Source of the DNA: Pseudomonas sp. SCA2728.1_7
GTDB lineage: Bacteria > Pseudomonadota > Gammaproteobacteria > Pseudomonadales > Pseudomonadaceae
Reading direction: 5' to 3'
NCBI RefSeq assembly: GCF_018138145.1
Contig: NZ_CP073104.1
Span: 1,116,001-1,180,000 of the forward strand
DNA length: 64,000 nt
Shown: positions 45,227 through 53,219 of the stretch, one piece after another
Numbering within the stretch: position 1 is the stretch's first letter
Layout: each line of letters begins with the position of its first letter
Translations under genes and position numbers: made by a program
Notes under the pieces: model-generated
Database searches by the model: none
The model's input: the letters and a program-made list of their open reading frames with translations, nothing else
What the model was told of the DNA's origin: nothing

Positions 45227-46372
45227 GTGAGGCAGACCGCCGAGGCATTTCGCAGCCGCTACCGCGCGGCCATTCATCCGCTGTACAACCCATGGCTGCA
45301 CGGTGCCTTCGTGCTGCTGTTCGGCGTGCTGGCCATCGCTGCGTTCTGGAGCAGCGTACGGCAGGTCAGTCTGCTGGAATGGCTGACGGTGCCGTTGACC
45401 CTGCTGCTGTTCAATTTCGGCGTGTACATGGTCCATCGCCATCTCGGCCACCACAAAAAAACCTTCGCGAAAATGTTCTACGCCCGGCATGCCGGCGATC
45501 ATCACAGTTTCTTCACCCCCGGCCATATGACCTACGACAGTGCGCGTGACTGGCGGGTGATTCTGTTCCCCGCCTGGCTGATTGTGCTGCATACGCTGGT
45601 GATCACCCTGCCGCTGTGGTGGCTGTTGGCACAGGTAAACACCAACGTTGCCGGGTTGTTCGGTGGCTGCATGGTGCTGGGTTATCTGACTTACGAGGTG
45701 TTCCACGCCTGCGAGCATTTGCCGGCGGACAACCCTTTGGCACGCCTGCCATGGATCCGCCAGATGCGCCGCTTGCACGAGCTGCATCACCGCCGCGAAC
45801 GCATGCAGGAGCGCAATTTCAACATCGTCCTGCCGCTGATGGACTACCTGTTCGGCACTCTTTACTGGGAGCCGGAAACCGCCCCGTTGAACTATTCGAG
45901 ACAAGCCATGACCCGCATGCAGCACACCATCGATATCGCTGGCGACCCGATTGCCGTACTTGCCTACGCCGCCAGTGTCGGGCGCTGGCCGGAGTGGCAC
46001 CCCTCGTCGCTGAAAATCGACGGCCCACACGGCCCGCTGCATGCCGGCGCGCGCTTTGAAGAGGACATTCATGCCGGCGGCCGCGAAGGCCATTTGAGCT
46101 GGGAAGTCACCGAGTATTTGCCCGGCCGACGCTGGTGCGCGCGGGCGCAGGGCGATCATGGCTTATCGCTGCTGCTGACCTATGAATGCAGCGCCGACGA
46201 CAGCGGTACACGATTTGTCCGCACGCTGGATTATCGCTTCGGCGGTCTGGGCATGCGCATCGCCAATCACCTGCTGCTGAAACGCCGCATCGAGCGCGAA
46301 TCCGCTGCATCGATGCTGGCGCTGCGCGACATGGCCGCCCAGTACCTGGCCTCGGCGAGGGCCAGCGCGTGA
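45227..46372 (+). CDS. Fatty acid hydroxylase-type membrane protein fused to an SRPBCC domain
   Basis: This 381-aa two-domain protein has an N-terminal di-iron hydroxylase/desaturase-type domain with membrane segments and His clusters: H70/H72/H75/H76 (VHRHLGHH), H88/H92/H93, FHACEH (about 165) and HELHHRRE (about 185). From about residue 225 there is an SRPBCC/polyketide-cyclase-like domain (IDIAGDPIAVLAYAASVGRWPEWHPSSLKI...). This suggests oxidation of a lipid held by the second domain. It starts with GTG at 45227; the ATG at 45222 is followed by a stop. The stop overlaps the next start (GTGA). Confidence 0.85.
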   Translation: MRQTAEAFRSRYRAAIHPLYNPWLHGAFVLLFGVLAIAAFWSSVRQVSLLEWLTVPLTLLLFNFGVYMVHRHLGHHKKTFAKMFYARHAGDHHSFFTPGHMTYDSARDWRVILFPAWLIVLHTLVITLPLWWLLAQVNTNVAGLFGGCMVLGYLTYEVFHACEHLPADNPLARLPWIRQMRRLHELHHRRERMQERNFNIVLPLMDYLFGTLYWEPETAPLNYSRQAMTRMQHTIDIAGDPIAVLAYAASVGRWPEWHPSSLKIDGPHGPLHAGARFEEDIHAGGREGHLSWEVTEYLPGRRWCARAQGDHGLSLLLTYECSADDSGTRFVRTLDYRFGGLGMRIANHLLLKRRIERESAASMLALRDMAAQYLASARASA

Positions 46373-47445
46373 AGCTACGGCATCTGTTGTTGCTGCTGAT
46401 CCTCATCGTCATCGCGTTCTTATTGTTGATGCCGACCAAAGTCGAACCCGTGGCCTGGACGCCGCCTCCAGCACCTTCGCTGACAGAAGGCATTTACGCC
46501 GAGAACCAGAAACTCAAAGCCGCAGCGCAGGTCGGGCCGAGCGACATCGAAGGGCCGGAAGCGTTGCTGCTGGAGAGTGATTTCTTGATCACCGGGCTGC
46601 ACGACGGCCGACTGATCCGTACCAGCCTCGACGGCCAGCAACGCAAAGTACTCGCCGACACCGGTGGCCGTCCGCTGGGCCTGGCCCGGCACCCGAACGG
46701 CTTGCTGGTGATTGCCGACGGGGTGAAGGGTTTGCTGTCCCTTGATGCGCAAGGTCAGTTGATCCCTTTGACCACGGAGGCCAATGGTCTGGCGTTCGGT
46801 TTCACCGATGACGTGGCCATCGACAAGTCCGGGCATTACGCCTATTTCAGCGATGCTTCCAGCCGTTGGGGCTATGGCCATGACGGCGAGGCAATCATCG
46901 AGCACGGCGGCGACGGACGTCTGCTGCGCTACGACTTTCAGAGCGGTAAAACCAGTGTCCTGCTCGATAAGCTTGAGTTCGCTAACGGCGTGACCCTCGG
47001 CCCGGACGATGCCTATGTGCTGGTCAACGAAACCGGCGCTTATCGCATCAGCCGTTACTGGCTGACCGGGCCGAAAGCCGGTACTCACGATGTGTTTATC
47101 GACAACCTGCCGGGGCTGCCGGACAACCTCGCGTTCAATGGCAGCAATCGGTTCTGGGTGGCGTTGTATGCGCCACGCAATGCTCTGCTTGATGGCACCG
47201 CCGGGCATCCGTTCGTGCGCAAGATGATTGTGCGGGCGCTGAAGGTTTTACCGAAACCGGTGGAAAAGCGCGGGTTTGTGCTGGGGCTGGACCTGGACGG
47301 CAAGGTGATTGCCAATCTGCAGGATGCGAGCAGTGGCAATTATTCGCCGATTACCACGGTGCGTGAGTATGGGCCGTGGTTGTATTTTGGCTCGTTGAAG
47401 GCCACACATATGGCGCGGATGCCGTTGGATGCGGCCCTGAAGTGA
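46369..47445 (+). CDS. SMP-30/strictosidine synthase-like beta-propeller protein
   Basis: This 358-aa protein has an N-terminal membrane anchor or signal (MKLRHLLLLLILIVIAFLLLM) and a six-bladed propeller of the strictosidine synthase-like/SMP-30 type. Typical blades are GRPLGLARHPNGLLVIAD, DDVAIDKSGHYAYFSDASSRWG and FANGVTLGPDDAYVLVNETG. It starts with GTG in a GTGA overlap with the hydroxylase fusion, so the pair is coupled. A lactonase/hydrolase role on the oxidised product is possible but inferred only from context. Confidence 0.88.
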   Translation: MKLRHLLLLLILIVIAFLLLMPTKVEPVAWTPPPAPSLTEGIYAENQKLKAAAQVGPSDIEGPEALLLESDFLITGLHDGRLIRTSLDGQQRKVLADTGGRPLGLARHPNGLLVIADGVKGLLSLDAQGQLIPLTTEANGLAFGFTDDVAIDKSGHYAYFSDASSRWGYGHDGEAIIEHGGDGRLLRYDFQSGKTSVLLDKLEFANGVTLGPDDAYVLVNETGAYRISRYWLTGPKAGTHDVFIDNLPGLPDNLAFNGSNRFWVALYAPRNALLDGTAGHPFVRKMIVRALKVLPKPVEKRGFVLGLDLDGKVIANLQDASSGNYSPITTVREYGPWLYFGSLKATHMARMPLDAALK

Positions 47446-47478
47446 ATCTGGCAGTTTTGTGGTGAATGGGCTGACGTC

Positions 47479-47570
47479 TTCGCGAGCAGGCTCGCTCCCA
47501 CAGGGTTATTTGCTGGTCACAGCATTTGTGGCCAACAGATATCTACTGTGGGAGCGAGCCTGCTCGCGAA
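47479..47570. repeat. REPIN downstream of the SMP-30-like gene
   Basis: Arms TTCGCGAGCAGGCTCGCTCC (from 47479) and complement (to 47570). It lies between convergent genes. Confidence 0.93.
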
Positions 47571-47579
47571 AGCGGTCTG

Positions 47580-47744
47580 TCAGTTACTGGATTTATCGAA
47601 CTTGTCCGGATCTTCGTCTTCAGGCAGATCCTCTTCCGGCTCTTCGGGATTGGCCGTGGTATGCGCCGGGCTGTTGGGTTCGGGATGCGTGGGAACCGGG
47701 TCGAATGCGCCCTGCTCTTCACTGGGGAATTTGGGATCGTTCAT
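47580..47744 (-). CDS. Small acidic protein of unknown function
   Basis: This 54-aa acidic, proline-rich, probably disordered protein begins MNDPKFPSEEQGAFDPVP and ends with EEDLPEDEDPDKFDKSSN. GAGGTG lies 5 nt before the ATG. No domain was recognised. Similar acidic small proteins lie nearby (49214-49477). Confidence 0.65.
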   Translation of the reverse strand: MNDPKFPSEEQGAFDPVPTHPEPNSPAHTTANPEEPEEDLPEDEDPDKFDKSSN

Positions 47745-47840
47745 AAGGCACCTCGCAATGAGTCGGATGGAAGACTCTGTACATTCGAGGTGCCGCTCGT
47801 GGCTGTCGTTCCCGTCAATCCGCAACCGCAGGTCGGCGGA

Positions 47841-48083
47841 TCAGGACGGAGCCTGCAAATGGCTGACGATTTCGTCTTTGACCTTCAGGCGTTTCTCTTT
47901 GAGCTTTTTCAATGCGTCATCGGTGGGGGCATCTGAAGTGGCCGTTTCGGCTTTGACCACATCGGCGTCGGCTTGGGAATACTTGTTGATCAGTGAATCC
48001 AATCGTGGATCCTGGGTGCGTTTTTGCTGGATCTCTTCCTTCGTGCAACTCAAGTCCTGAAACAGGTCATGGGGAACCGGCAT
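47841..48083 (-). CDS. YdcH/DUF465-family protein
   Basis: This 80-aa protein has the DUF465 helical hairpin: HDLFQDLSC...RLDSLINKYSQADADVVKAE...LKKLKEKRLKVKDEIVSHL. Function is unknown. GGAGGTGTTCC directly precedes the ATG. Confidence 0.85.
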   Translation of the reverse strand: MPVPHDLFQDLSCTKEEIQQKRTQDPRLDSLINKYSQADADVVKAETATSDAPTDDALKKLKEKRLKVKDEIVSHLQAPS

Positions 48084-48288
48084 GGAACACCTCCGTCAGT
48101 TGATCGGCTGACCAGCGCGACCGATTGCGCTGGCCAGTTATCAGAATGGCCTCGGTTGCACGCTTCTGTCGACCACCTGTCAGACCAGCGGTGCCCGTTC
48201 GTCGCCCTGTCGCAAATGCGATCAAACCTTTGTTCCCCGCATTGCCTCCATTGCTTAACACCAACAAAACTTGCGTGGAGATACACCA

Positions 48289-48810
48289 ATGGACGGATTC
48301 AACCTGCGTCATCTGGTTTTGGCTGTCGCTTTGAGCAGCGGCATGGGCAGCGCGTTTGCTGCGACTGACAATGACTTTGTCGATAACGCTGCGGCCGGTG
48401 GCATTGCCGAAATCGAAACCAGTCGTCTGGCCCTGGAAAAAAGCCAATCGGCTGATATCAAGGCGTTTGCCAATATGATGATCACCGATCATGGCAAGGC
48501 TAACGATGAGTTGGCGACTATTGCCAAGGCCAACGATATCGAAGTCCCGGACACCACGACATTGGTCAAGCAGGCCAAGGAAAAAATCCTTGAAGTGCGT
48601 GATGAGTCCTTTGATGCCGCTTACGCCAATAATCAGGTGAAGGCGCACGAAGAGACTATTGAGCTGTTCAAGAAGCAAGCCAATACCGTGACCGATGACA
48701 AGGTCAAAGGCGCGACTGAACTGAAAGCGTTTGCGCAGAAAATGCTGCCGGGGCTGGAAAAACACCTCGCCGCCGCTAAAGAACTGCAGGCCAAACATCC
48801 GAGCAAGTAA
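48289..48810 (+). CDS. DUF4142 secreted ferritin-like-fold protein
   Basis: This 173-aa exported protein has a signal peptide (about 1-24, ending GSAFA) and a DUF4142 four-helix domain (DNDFVDNAAAGGIAEIETSRLALEKSQSADIKAFANMMITDHGKANDELATIAK). Such proteins are periplasmic and often stress-induced in pseudomonads. The ATG at 48289 with GGAGATACACC upstream is preferred over the ATG-less extension to 48271. Confidence 0.9.
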   Translation: MDGFNLRHLVLAVALSSGMGSAFAATDNDFVDNAAAGGIAEIETSRLALEKSQSADIKAFANMMITDHGKANDELATIAKANDIEVPDTTTLVKQAKEKILEVRDESFDAAYANNQVKAHEETIELFKKQANTVTDDKVKGATELKAFAQKMLPGLEKHLAAAKELQAKHPSK

Positions 48811-48819
48811 AAAGCCTTA

Positions 48820-49128
48820 CCCTCACCCCAGCCCTCTCCCGGAGGGAGAGGGAGCCGACCGAGGTGGAGGTTCGAGTTACGCCGACCTGAAAGTCTTGAG
48901 TCGAACTCAGGCTCTGAACAGCCGCCCATATGAAATCTCAAGTTGAACTGAGCTTTTGAAAGGCACCGAGATCAGCTCCCTTTCCCCCTCTGAGGAGAGG
49001 GATTCGGGCGGGTTGGATGTTCAAGTTACACCGACTTGAAATCTCGAGTTGAACCTGATTTTTTAAAAGCACCGAGATCGGCTCCCTTCCCCCTCTCCCC
49101 CCTGGGGGAGAGGGCTGGGGTGAGGGGG
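48820..49128. repeat. MITE-like repeat array, about two units
   Basis: It starts CCCTCACCCCAGCCCTCTCC and ends GGGGGAGAGGGCTGGGGTGAG. Internal units share TTACRCCGACYTGAAA and CTTTTGAAAGGCACCGAGAT. It fills the gap 48811-49160; no gene was seen. Confidence 0.78.
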
Positions 49129-49160
49129 ATCGATCTCAGCCACACCACCAGACTCCAGCG

Positions 49161-49196
49161 AAAAAAAGGCCGCATCCAATAGATAGATGCGGCCTT
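49161..49196 (-). terminator. Terminator of the small acidic protein gene
   Basis: The stem AAGGCCGCATC/GATGCGGCCTT is followed on the minus strand by T5-T7. Confidence 0.85.
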
Positions 49197-49213
49197 GTCC
49201 TCTTCACCGAACA

Positions 49214-49477
49214 TCAACCCCCATCCGTATCAATATCCGCATCCGTCTCCTCCCCCGGTCTCGCCCGATCCGGCTGCGGTTCGAAGCCCGGACTGAACTC
49301 ATTGTCGTTGTCCGTGTGCTTGTTCTTCTGATCCACCGCCGGATCACCACTCTGCGCCTGCCCATCATCGCCCTGCTGCTGCGCGGGCGCCGGCTGCCCC
49401 GGCACCTGCGGGTCGATCGCTGGATCGTTGCGGTTAATCGGTTCGCCAGATTGACTCTGCTTCGTTTGCTCGTTCAT
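49214..49477 (-). CDS. Small disordered acidic protein
   Basis: This 87-aa low-complexity protein starts MNEQTKQSQSGEPINRNDPA and ends EETDADIDTDGG, rich in Gln, Asp and Pro, with no hydrophobic segment. GAGGTGG lies 4 nt before the ATG. A good terminator follows. Function is unknown. Extension to 49552 lacks support. Confidence 0.65.
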   Translation of the reverse strand: MNEQTKQSQSGEPINRNDPAIDPQVPGQPAPAQQQGDDGQAQSGDPAVDQKNKHTDNDNEFSPGFEPQPDRARPGEETDADIDTDGG

Positions 49478-49726
49478 GACCACCTCGTTTGTCAAAACCA
49501 GCCCGGCGTAAACCCGCCGGGCCTTGAAGATTCGAAGCCTGCCCCACGCCAACGTTCAAAACTTCGCCGCGCCCGGCGACGCCGACTAGAGTTACCGGGA
49601 CGTTCCTTGCGCCAGATCAAAAATATACGTGCATGAACGAACAACTATTTCGAACGGCAAATGTCGATCATTTCGCGGCGATCATTTTCACGATCGCCCC
49701 CCAATTCGCGACGGAGCAACAGGCAC

Positions 49727-50578
49727 ATGGCAGCACTGCAGAACAGCACACTCGATGCGATGAAAAACAAGCAAGCACAACTGCTGGGCGAATGGATCAA
49801 CGGCCTGCAAGCCAGCGGCGCCACGCGTAATCTGAAAGACCACGATCTGCAGCAACAAACCACGGAATTCCTGCAACTGGTGGTCAACGGCCTGGAAAGC
49901 GACAACGGCACCAACATCAATGCACCTGGTTGGGAATCGACGCGTCAGTTCCTGGAAAAACTGTCCCACAGCCGCGCCCTGCTCGGCCAGGATTCGCAGC
50001 AGACCGCGAGTTTCATCTTCGCCCTCAAAGGCCCGCTGTTTAACCTGCTGCAGAGCCATTACAAAGACCAACCGGCGCTGCTCGCCGAACAACTCTGGGA
50101 AGTCTCCGAGCTGCTCGACGCCTTCGGCATGCACACCATCCGCACCTTTCAAAAATCCCGCGAAGCGGTGATCAAGCGTCAGCAGGAAGAACTGCTGGAA
50201 CTGTCGACCCCGGTGGTCAAGTTGTGGGACGGCGTGCTGGCGCTGCCAATGATCGGCACCCTCGACTCGCAACGCACGCAAGTGGTGATGGAATCGCTGC
50301 TGCAACGCATCGTCGACACCGGTTCGGAAATCGCCATCATCGACATCACCGGCGTGCCGACCGTCGATACCCTGGTCGCCCAACACCTGCTGAAAACCGT
50401 GACCGCGATCCGCCTGATGGGCGCCGACTGCATCATCAGCGGCGTGCGTCCGCAAATTGCCCAGACCATCGTCCACCTCGGCCTCGACCTGCAAGGCGTG
50501 GTGACCAAAGCCAATCTGGCCGATGCATTGAAACTGGCCCTGACCCGTCTGGGTGTCAGCCTCGTCAAGACGGTATAA
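49727..50578 (+). CDS. rsbR: RsbR-type stressosome scaffold protein with STAS domain
   Basis: This 283-aa protein has an N-terminal helical RsbR sensor domain (about 1-145) and a C-terminal STAS domain (about 160-283). The linker ELSTPVVKLWDGVLALPMIG with T161, and the STAS loop DITGVPTVDTLVAQHLL, match the positions phosphorylated by RsbT in RsbR proteins. The ATG at 49727 has GGAG upstream. It heads a tightly packed operon with rsbS, rsbT and a phosphatase. Confidence 0.92.
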   Translation: MAALQNSTLDAMKNKQAQLLGEWINGLQASGATRNLKDHDLQQQTTEFLQLVVNGLESDNGTNINAPGWESTRQFLEKLSHSRALLGQDSQQTASFIFALKGPLFNLLQSHYKDQPALLAEQLWEVSELLDAFGMHTIRTFQKSREAVIKRQQEELLELSTPVVKLWDGVLALPMIGTLDSQRTQVVMESLLQRIVDTGSEIAIIDITGVPTVDTLVAQHLLKTVTAIRLMGADCIISGVRPQIAQTIVHLGLDLQGVVTKANLADALKLALTRLGVSLVKTV

Positions 50579-50580
50579 GC

Positions 50581-50943
50581 ATGGAACGTATTCCGATTCT
50601 CCAGATGGGCAAGTTCCTGCTGGTGACGATTCAGGTCGACATGCATGACCAACTCGCCCTCACCTTGCAGGACGACTTGTCCGAGCGCATCAGCAAGACC
50701 TCGGCGCGGGGCGTGTTGATCGATATCTCGGCGCTGGACATGGTCGACTCGTTCATTGGCCGGATGATCAGTACGATCTCCGGTCTGTCGAAAATCATGG
50801 ATGCCGAAACCATGCTGGTCGGCATGCAGCCGGCCGTGGCGATCACCCTGGTCGAACTCGGCCTGACCCTGCCCGGTGTCAGCACGGCATTGAACGTCGA
50901 GCGCGGGATGAAGCTGCTGCAGGAACGAGTAGACCGGCAATGA
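50581..50943 (+). CDS. rsbS: RsbS-type STAS antagonist
   Basis: This 120-aa single STAS domain (MERIPILQMGKFLLVTIQVDM...ARGVLIDISALDMVDSFIGRMIS) has S57 in DMVDSFI, the conserved RsbS phosphorylation site. It should bind and hold RsbT in the stressosome until phosphorylated. It starts 2 nt after rsbR and overlaps rsbT by ATGA. Confidence 0.93.
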   Translation: MERIPILQMGKFLLVTIQVDMHDQLALTLQDDLSERISKTSARGVLIDISALDMVDSFIGRMISTISGLSKIMDAETMLVGMQPAVAITLVELGLTLPGVSTALNVERGMKLLQERVDRQ

Positions 50944-51344
50944 CCGTACGCAGCAGCGGTACTCAACCCATCCACATCGAGCAGGATGTCGTGCTCGCGC
51001 GCCAGACCGCACGCAAACTGGCCACCGAATGCGGAATGCGCCTGATCGACCTGACGAAAATGGTCACGGCGGTCAGCGAGCTGGCCCGCAACACCATGGT
51101 TTACGGTGGCGGCGGCGACATGGACTGGCAGATTCTCGATGAAGATCACAAGGTCGGTCTGCGCTTGACCTTCCGCGACGAAGGCCCGGGCATTCCCGAC
51201 CTGAAACTGGCGATGACCGACGGCTGGACCTCCGGCAGCGGCATGGGCCTGGGGCTCACCGGCGCTAAACGCTTGGTCGAAGAGTTCGAACTGGACACCG
51301 AGCCCGGCAAAGGCACGCGCATAACGATTACCCGATGGACATGA
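50940..51344 (+). CDS. rsbT: RsbT-type switch serine/threonine kinase
   Basis: This 134-aa GHKL kinase has the N box ELARNTMVYGGGG, G1 DEGPGIPD and G2 GSGMGLGLTGAKRL. RsbT phosphorylates RsbS and RsbR and on release activates a downstream partner. In B. subtilis that partner is the phosphatase RsbU; here the best candidates are the adjacent SpoIIE-type protein and the kinases. It overlaps both neighbours. Confidence 0.93.
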   Translation: MTVRSSGTQPIHIEQDVVLARQTARKLATECGMRLIDLTKMVTAVSELARNTMVYGGGGDMDWQILDEDHKVGLRLTFRDEGPGIPDLKLAMTDGWTSGSGMGLGLTGAKRLVEEFELDTEPGKGTRITITRWT

Positions 51345-52351
51345 ATATCAGCGGGTCGATGACCCAGGTTTTGCTGATCGAAGACAGCAGTCAGATCGGC
51401 CACGCACGGCGCACCGCGCAGCAACTGGCCGAACAGCATGGCTTCGACGAGCGTGATGCCGGTCGTGTGGCACTGGTCGCCACGGAGCTGGCGAGTAACG
51501 TGCTCAAGCACGCCAGCCACGGTGAAATGCATCTGCGGGTGTTGCCGCGCGCCAATGGTTTTGGCATTGAACTGCTCGCCATCGACCGTGCGCAGGGGTT
51601 TGATCTGGAGGCCTGTCTGCCCGATGGGTTCTCCACCGGAGGCACCCAAGGCATTGGTCTCGGCTCGATATCACGCCAGGCAGAAGTGTTTGATGTGTAC
51701 GCGGATGCCCGTGGCGCGGTGTTACTGGCCCGGTTTTATACACGCTCGGATCGCGAACCGGACATGCATTTTGGAGTCAGCCAGCACTCGCTGCACAACG
51801 ATCCGGCCTGCGGCGATGTCTGGCACCTGGCGTATGACAACGGCAGCGTCAGCGCGCTGATCATCGACGGCCTCGGTCATGGAGAAGAAGCCGAACGCGC
51901 CGGCCGCGCTGGCGCTGAAACCTTCGCCCTGACGCCGTTTGCCGAACCGGTCATGCTGATGGAAGACATGCACCGCGACATGATCGGTACTCGCGGCGGC
52001 GCTGTCGCGTTTGCCCGGTTCGATGCGCGGCGCGACAGCCTGACCTTTGCCGGCGTCGGCAACATCGGCGCCAGCCTGATCAACGCCGACAAGTCCCGCG
52101 GACTGGCCTCGCACCCGGGCATTGTCGGTGTGCAGTATCGGAAAGCCAGACCCTTTGACTATGCTCACGTGAACGGACATCTATTGATCATGTACAGCGA
52201 CGGCTTGCAGTCCCGTTGGAATCTTCAAGACTACCCCGGTCTGGTGCACCGCCATCCCGCCGTGATAGCCAGCGTCCTGCACCGCGACTTCTGTCGCGGG
52301 CGCGACGATGTAACGGTGCTGGTCGTTGCCCTGGAGGCCGCCCATGGCTGA
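51335..52351 (+). CDS. Fused GHKL ATP-binding and SpoIIE/PP2C phosphatase (RsbX-like)
   Basis: This 338-aa protein has an N-terminal GHKL/RsbW-like ATP-binding domain (about 10-140; VATELASNVLKHASHGEMHL, GIGLGSISRQAEVFDVYADARG) and a C-terminal SpoIIE/PP2C phosphatase domain (about 145-338; ALIIDGLGHGEEAERAG, GVGNIGASLI, MYSDGLQSRW). It would reset or relay the RsbRST phosphorylation state. The ATG overlaps the rsbT end by 10 nt. Confidence 0.9.
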   Translation: MDMNISGSMTQVLLIEDSSQIGHARRTAQQLAEQHGFDERDAGRVALVATELASNVLKHASHGEMHLRVLPRANGFGIELLAIDRAQGFDLEACLPDGFSTGGTQGIGLGSISRQAEVFDVYADARGAVLLARFYTRSDREPDMHFGVSQHSLHNDPACGDVWHLAYDNGSVSALIIDGLGHGEEAERAGRAGAETFALTPFAEPVMLMEDMHRDMIGTRGGAVAFARFDARRDSLTFAGVGNIGASLINADKSRGLASHPGIVGVQYRKARPFDYAHVNGHLLIMYSDGLQSRWNLQDYPGLVHRHPAVIASVLHRDFCRGRDDVTVLVVALEAAHG

Positions 52352-53219
52352 GTCGCCGATTCTGAGCAGCGCGGAACAGGCCGCGCTGATCGCACAGTTG
52401 CAGAGCGAAACCGCGGCGCTGCGCGAAGAACTCGATGAAACCAATCAGGGCGTGCTGGCCCTGTACGCCGAACTCGACATACAGGCTGAGGAATTGCGCC
52501 AGGCCTCGGACTTGAAAAGCCGTTTCCTGTCGTACATGAGCCATGAGTTCCGCACGCCGCTGGGTTCGATCCTGAGCATCAACAGCCTGCTCGCCGACGA
52601 GCTCGACGGCCCGCTCAGCCCTGAACAACACAAGCAGGTAGCGTTCGTCAGCACCGCTGCCCGCGAGTTGAGCGACATGGTCGATGACCTGCTCGATCTG
52701 GCAAAGATCGAGGCCGGACGCATCAGCATTTCTCCGGCATGGTTCGACATGTTCGATCTGTTCTCGGCCCTGCGCGGGATGTTCCGGCCGATTGTCGATG
52801 CCTCCGCCGTCGATCTGATCTTCGAAGAACCGGTCGGCTTGCCGCGTCTGTACACCGATGACAAGAAACTCGCGCAGATCCTGCGCAACTTCATTTCCAA
52901 CTCACTGAAGTTCACCACCCGTGGCGAAGTGCGGGTTTCCGCGCGGCTCGAAGGTGCGGACAAGGTGCGCTTTGCCGTCAGCGACACCGGAATAGGTATC
53001 GCTGCCGAGCTGCATGGCGCATTGTTCGAGGACTTTTCCCAGGTCGACTCGCCACTGCAGAAACGTCTGCGCGGCACCGGGCTGGGCCTGTCACTGTGCA
53101 AACGCTTCGCGGCCCTGCTCGGCGGTGAAGTCGGGATGGACAGTGCCCCGGGGGTCGGCTCGACCTTCTTCGTGATCATTCCGTTGGCGATCGCTCTGGA
53201 GAACGTCGATGAAACGTGA
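52344..53219 (+). CDS. Cytosolic sensor histidine kinase
   Basis: This 291-aa kinase has no membrane segment. It has an N-terminal coiled coil (about 8-55), HisKA with the phospho-acceptor His in SYMSHEFRTPLGS (about residue 73), and a HATPase with N box NFISNSLKFT, G1 DTGIGI and G2 GTGLGLSLCKR. The ATG at 52344 lies 8 nt before the phosphatase stop, with GGAGGCCGCCC upstream. Its likely input is the stressosome and its likely output is the adjacent hybrid kinase's receiver domain. Confidence 0.9.
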   Translation: MAESPILSSAEQAALIAQLQSETAALREELDETNQGVLALYAELDIQAEELRQASDLKSRFLSYMSHEFRTPLGSILSINSLLADELDGPLSPEQHKQVAFVSTAARELSDMVDDLLDLAKIEAGRISISPAWFDMFDLFSALRGMFRPIVDASAVDLIFEEPVGLPRLYTDDKKLAQILRNFISNSLKFTTRGEVRVSARLEGADKVRFAVSDTGIGIAAELHGALFEDFSQVDSPLQKRLRGTGLGLSLCKRFAALLGGEVGMDSAPGVGSTFFVIIPLAIALENVDET

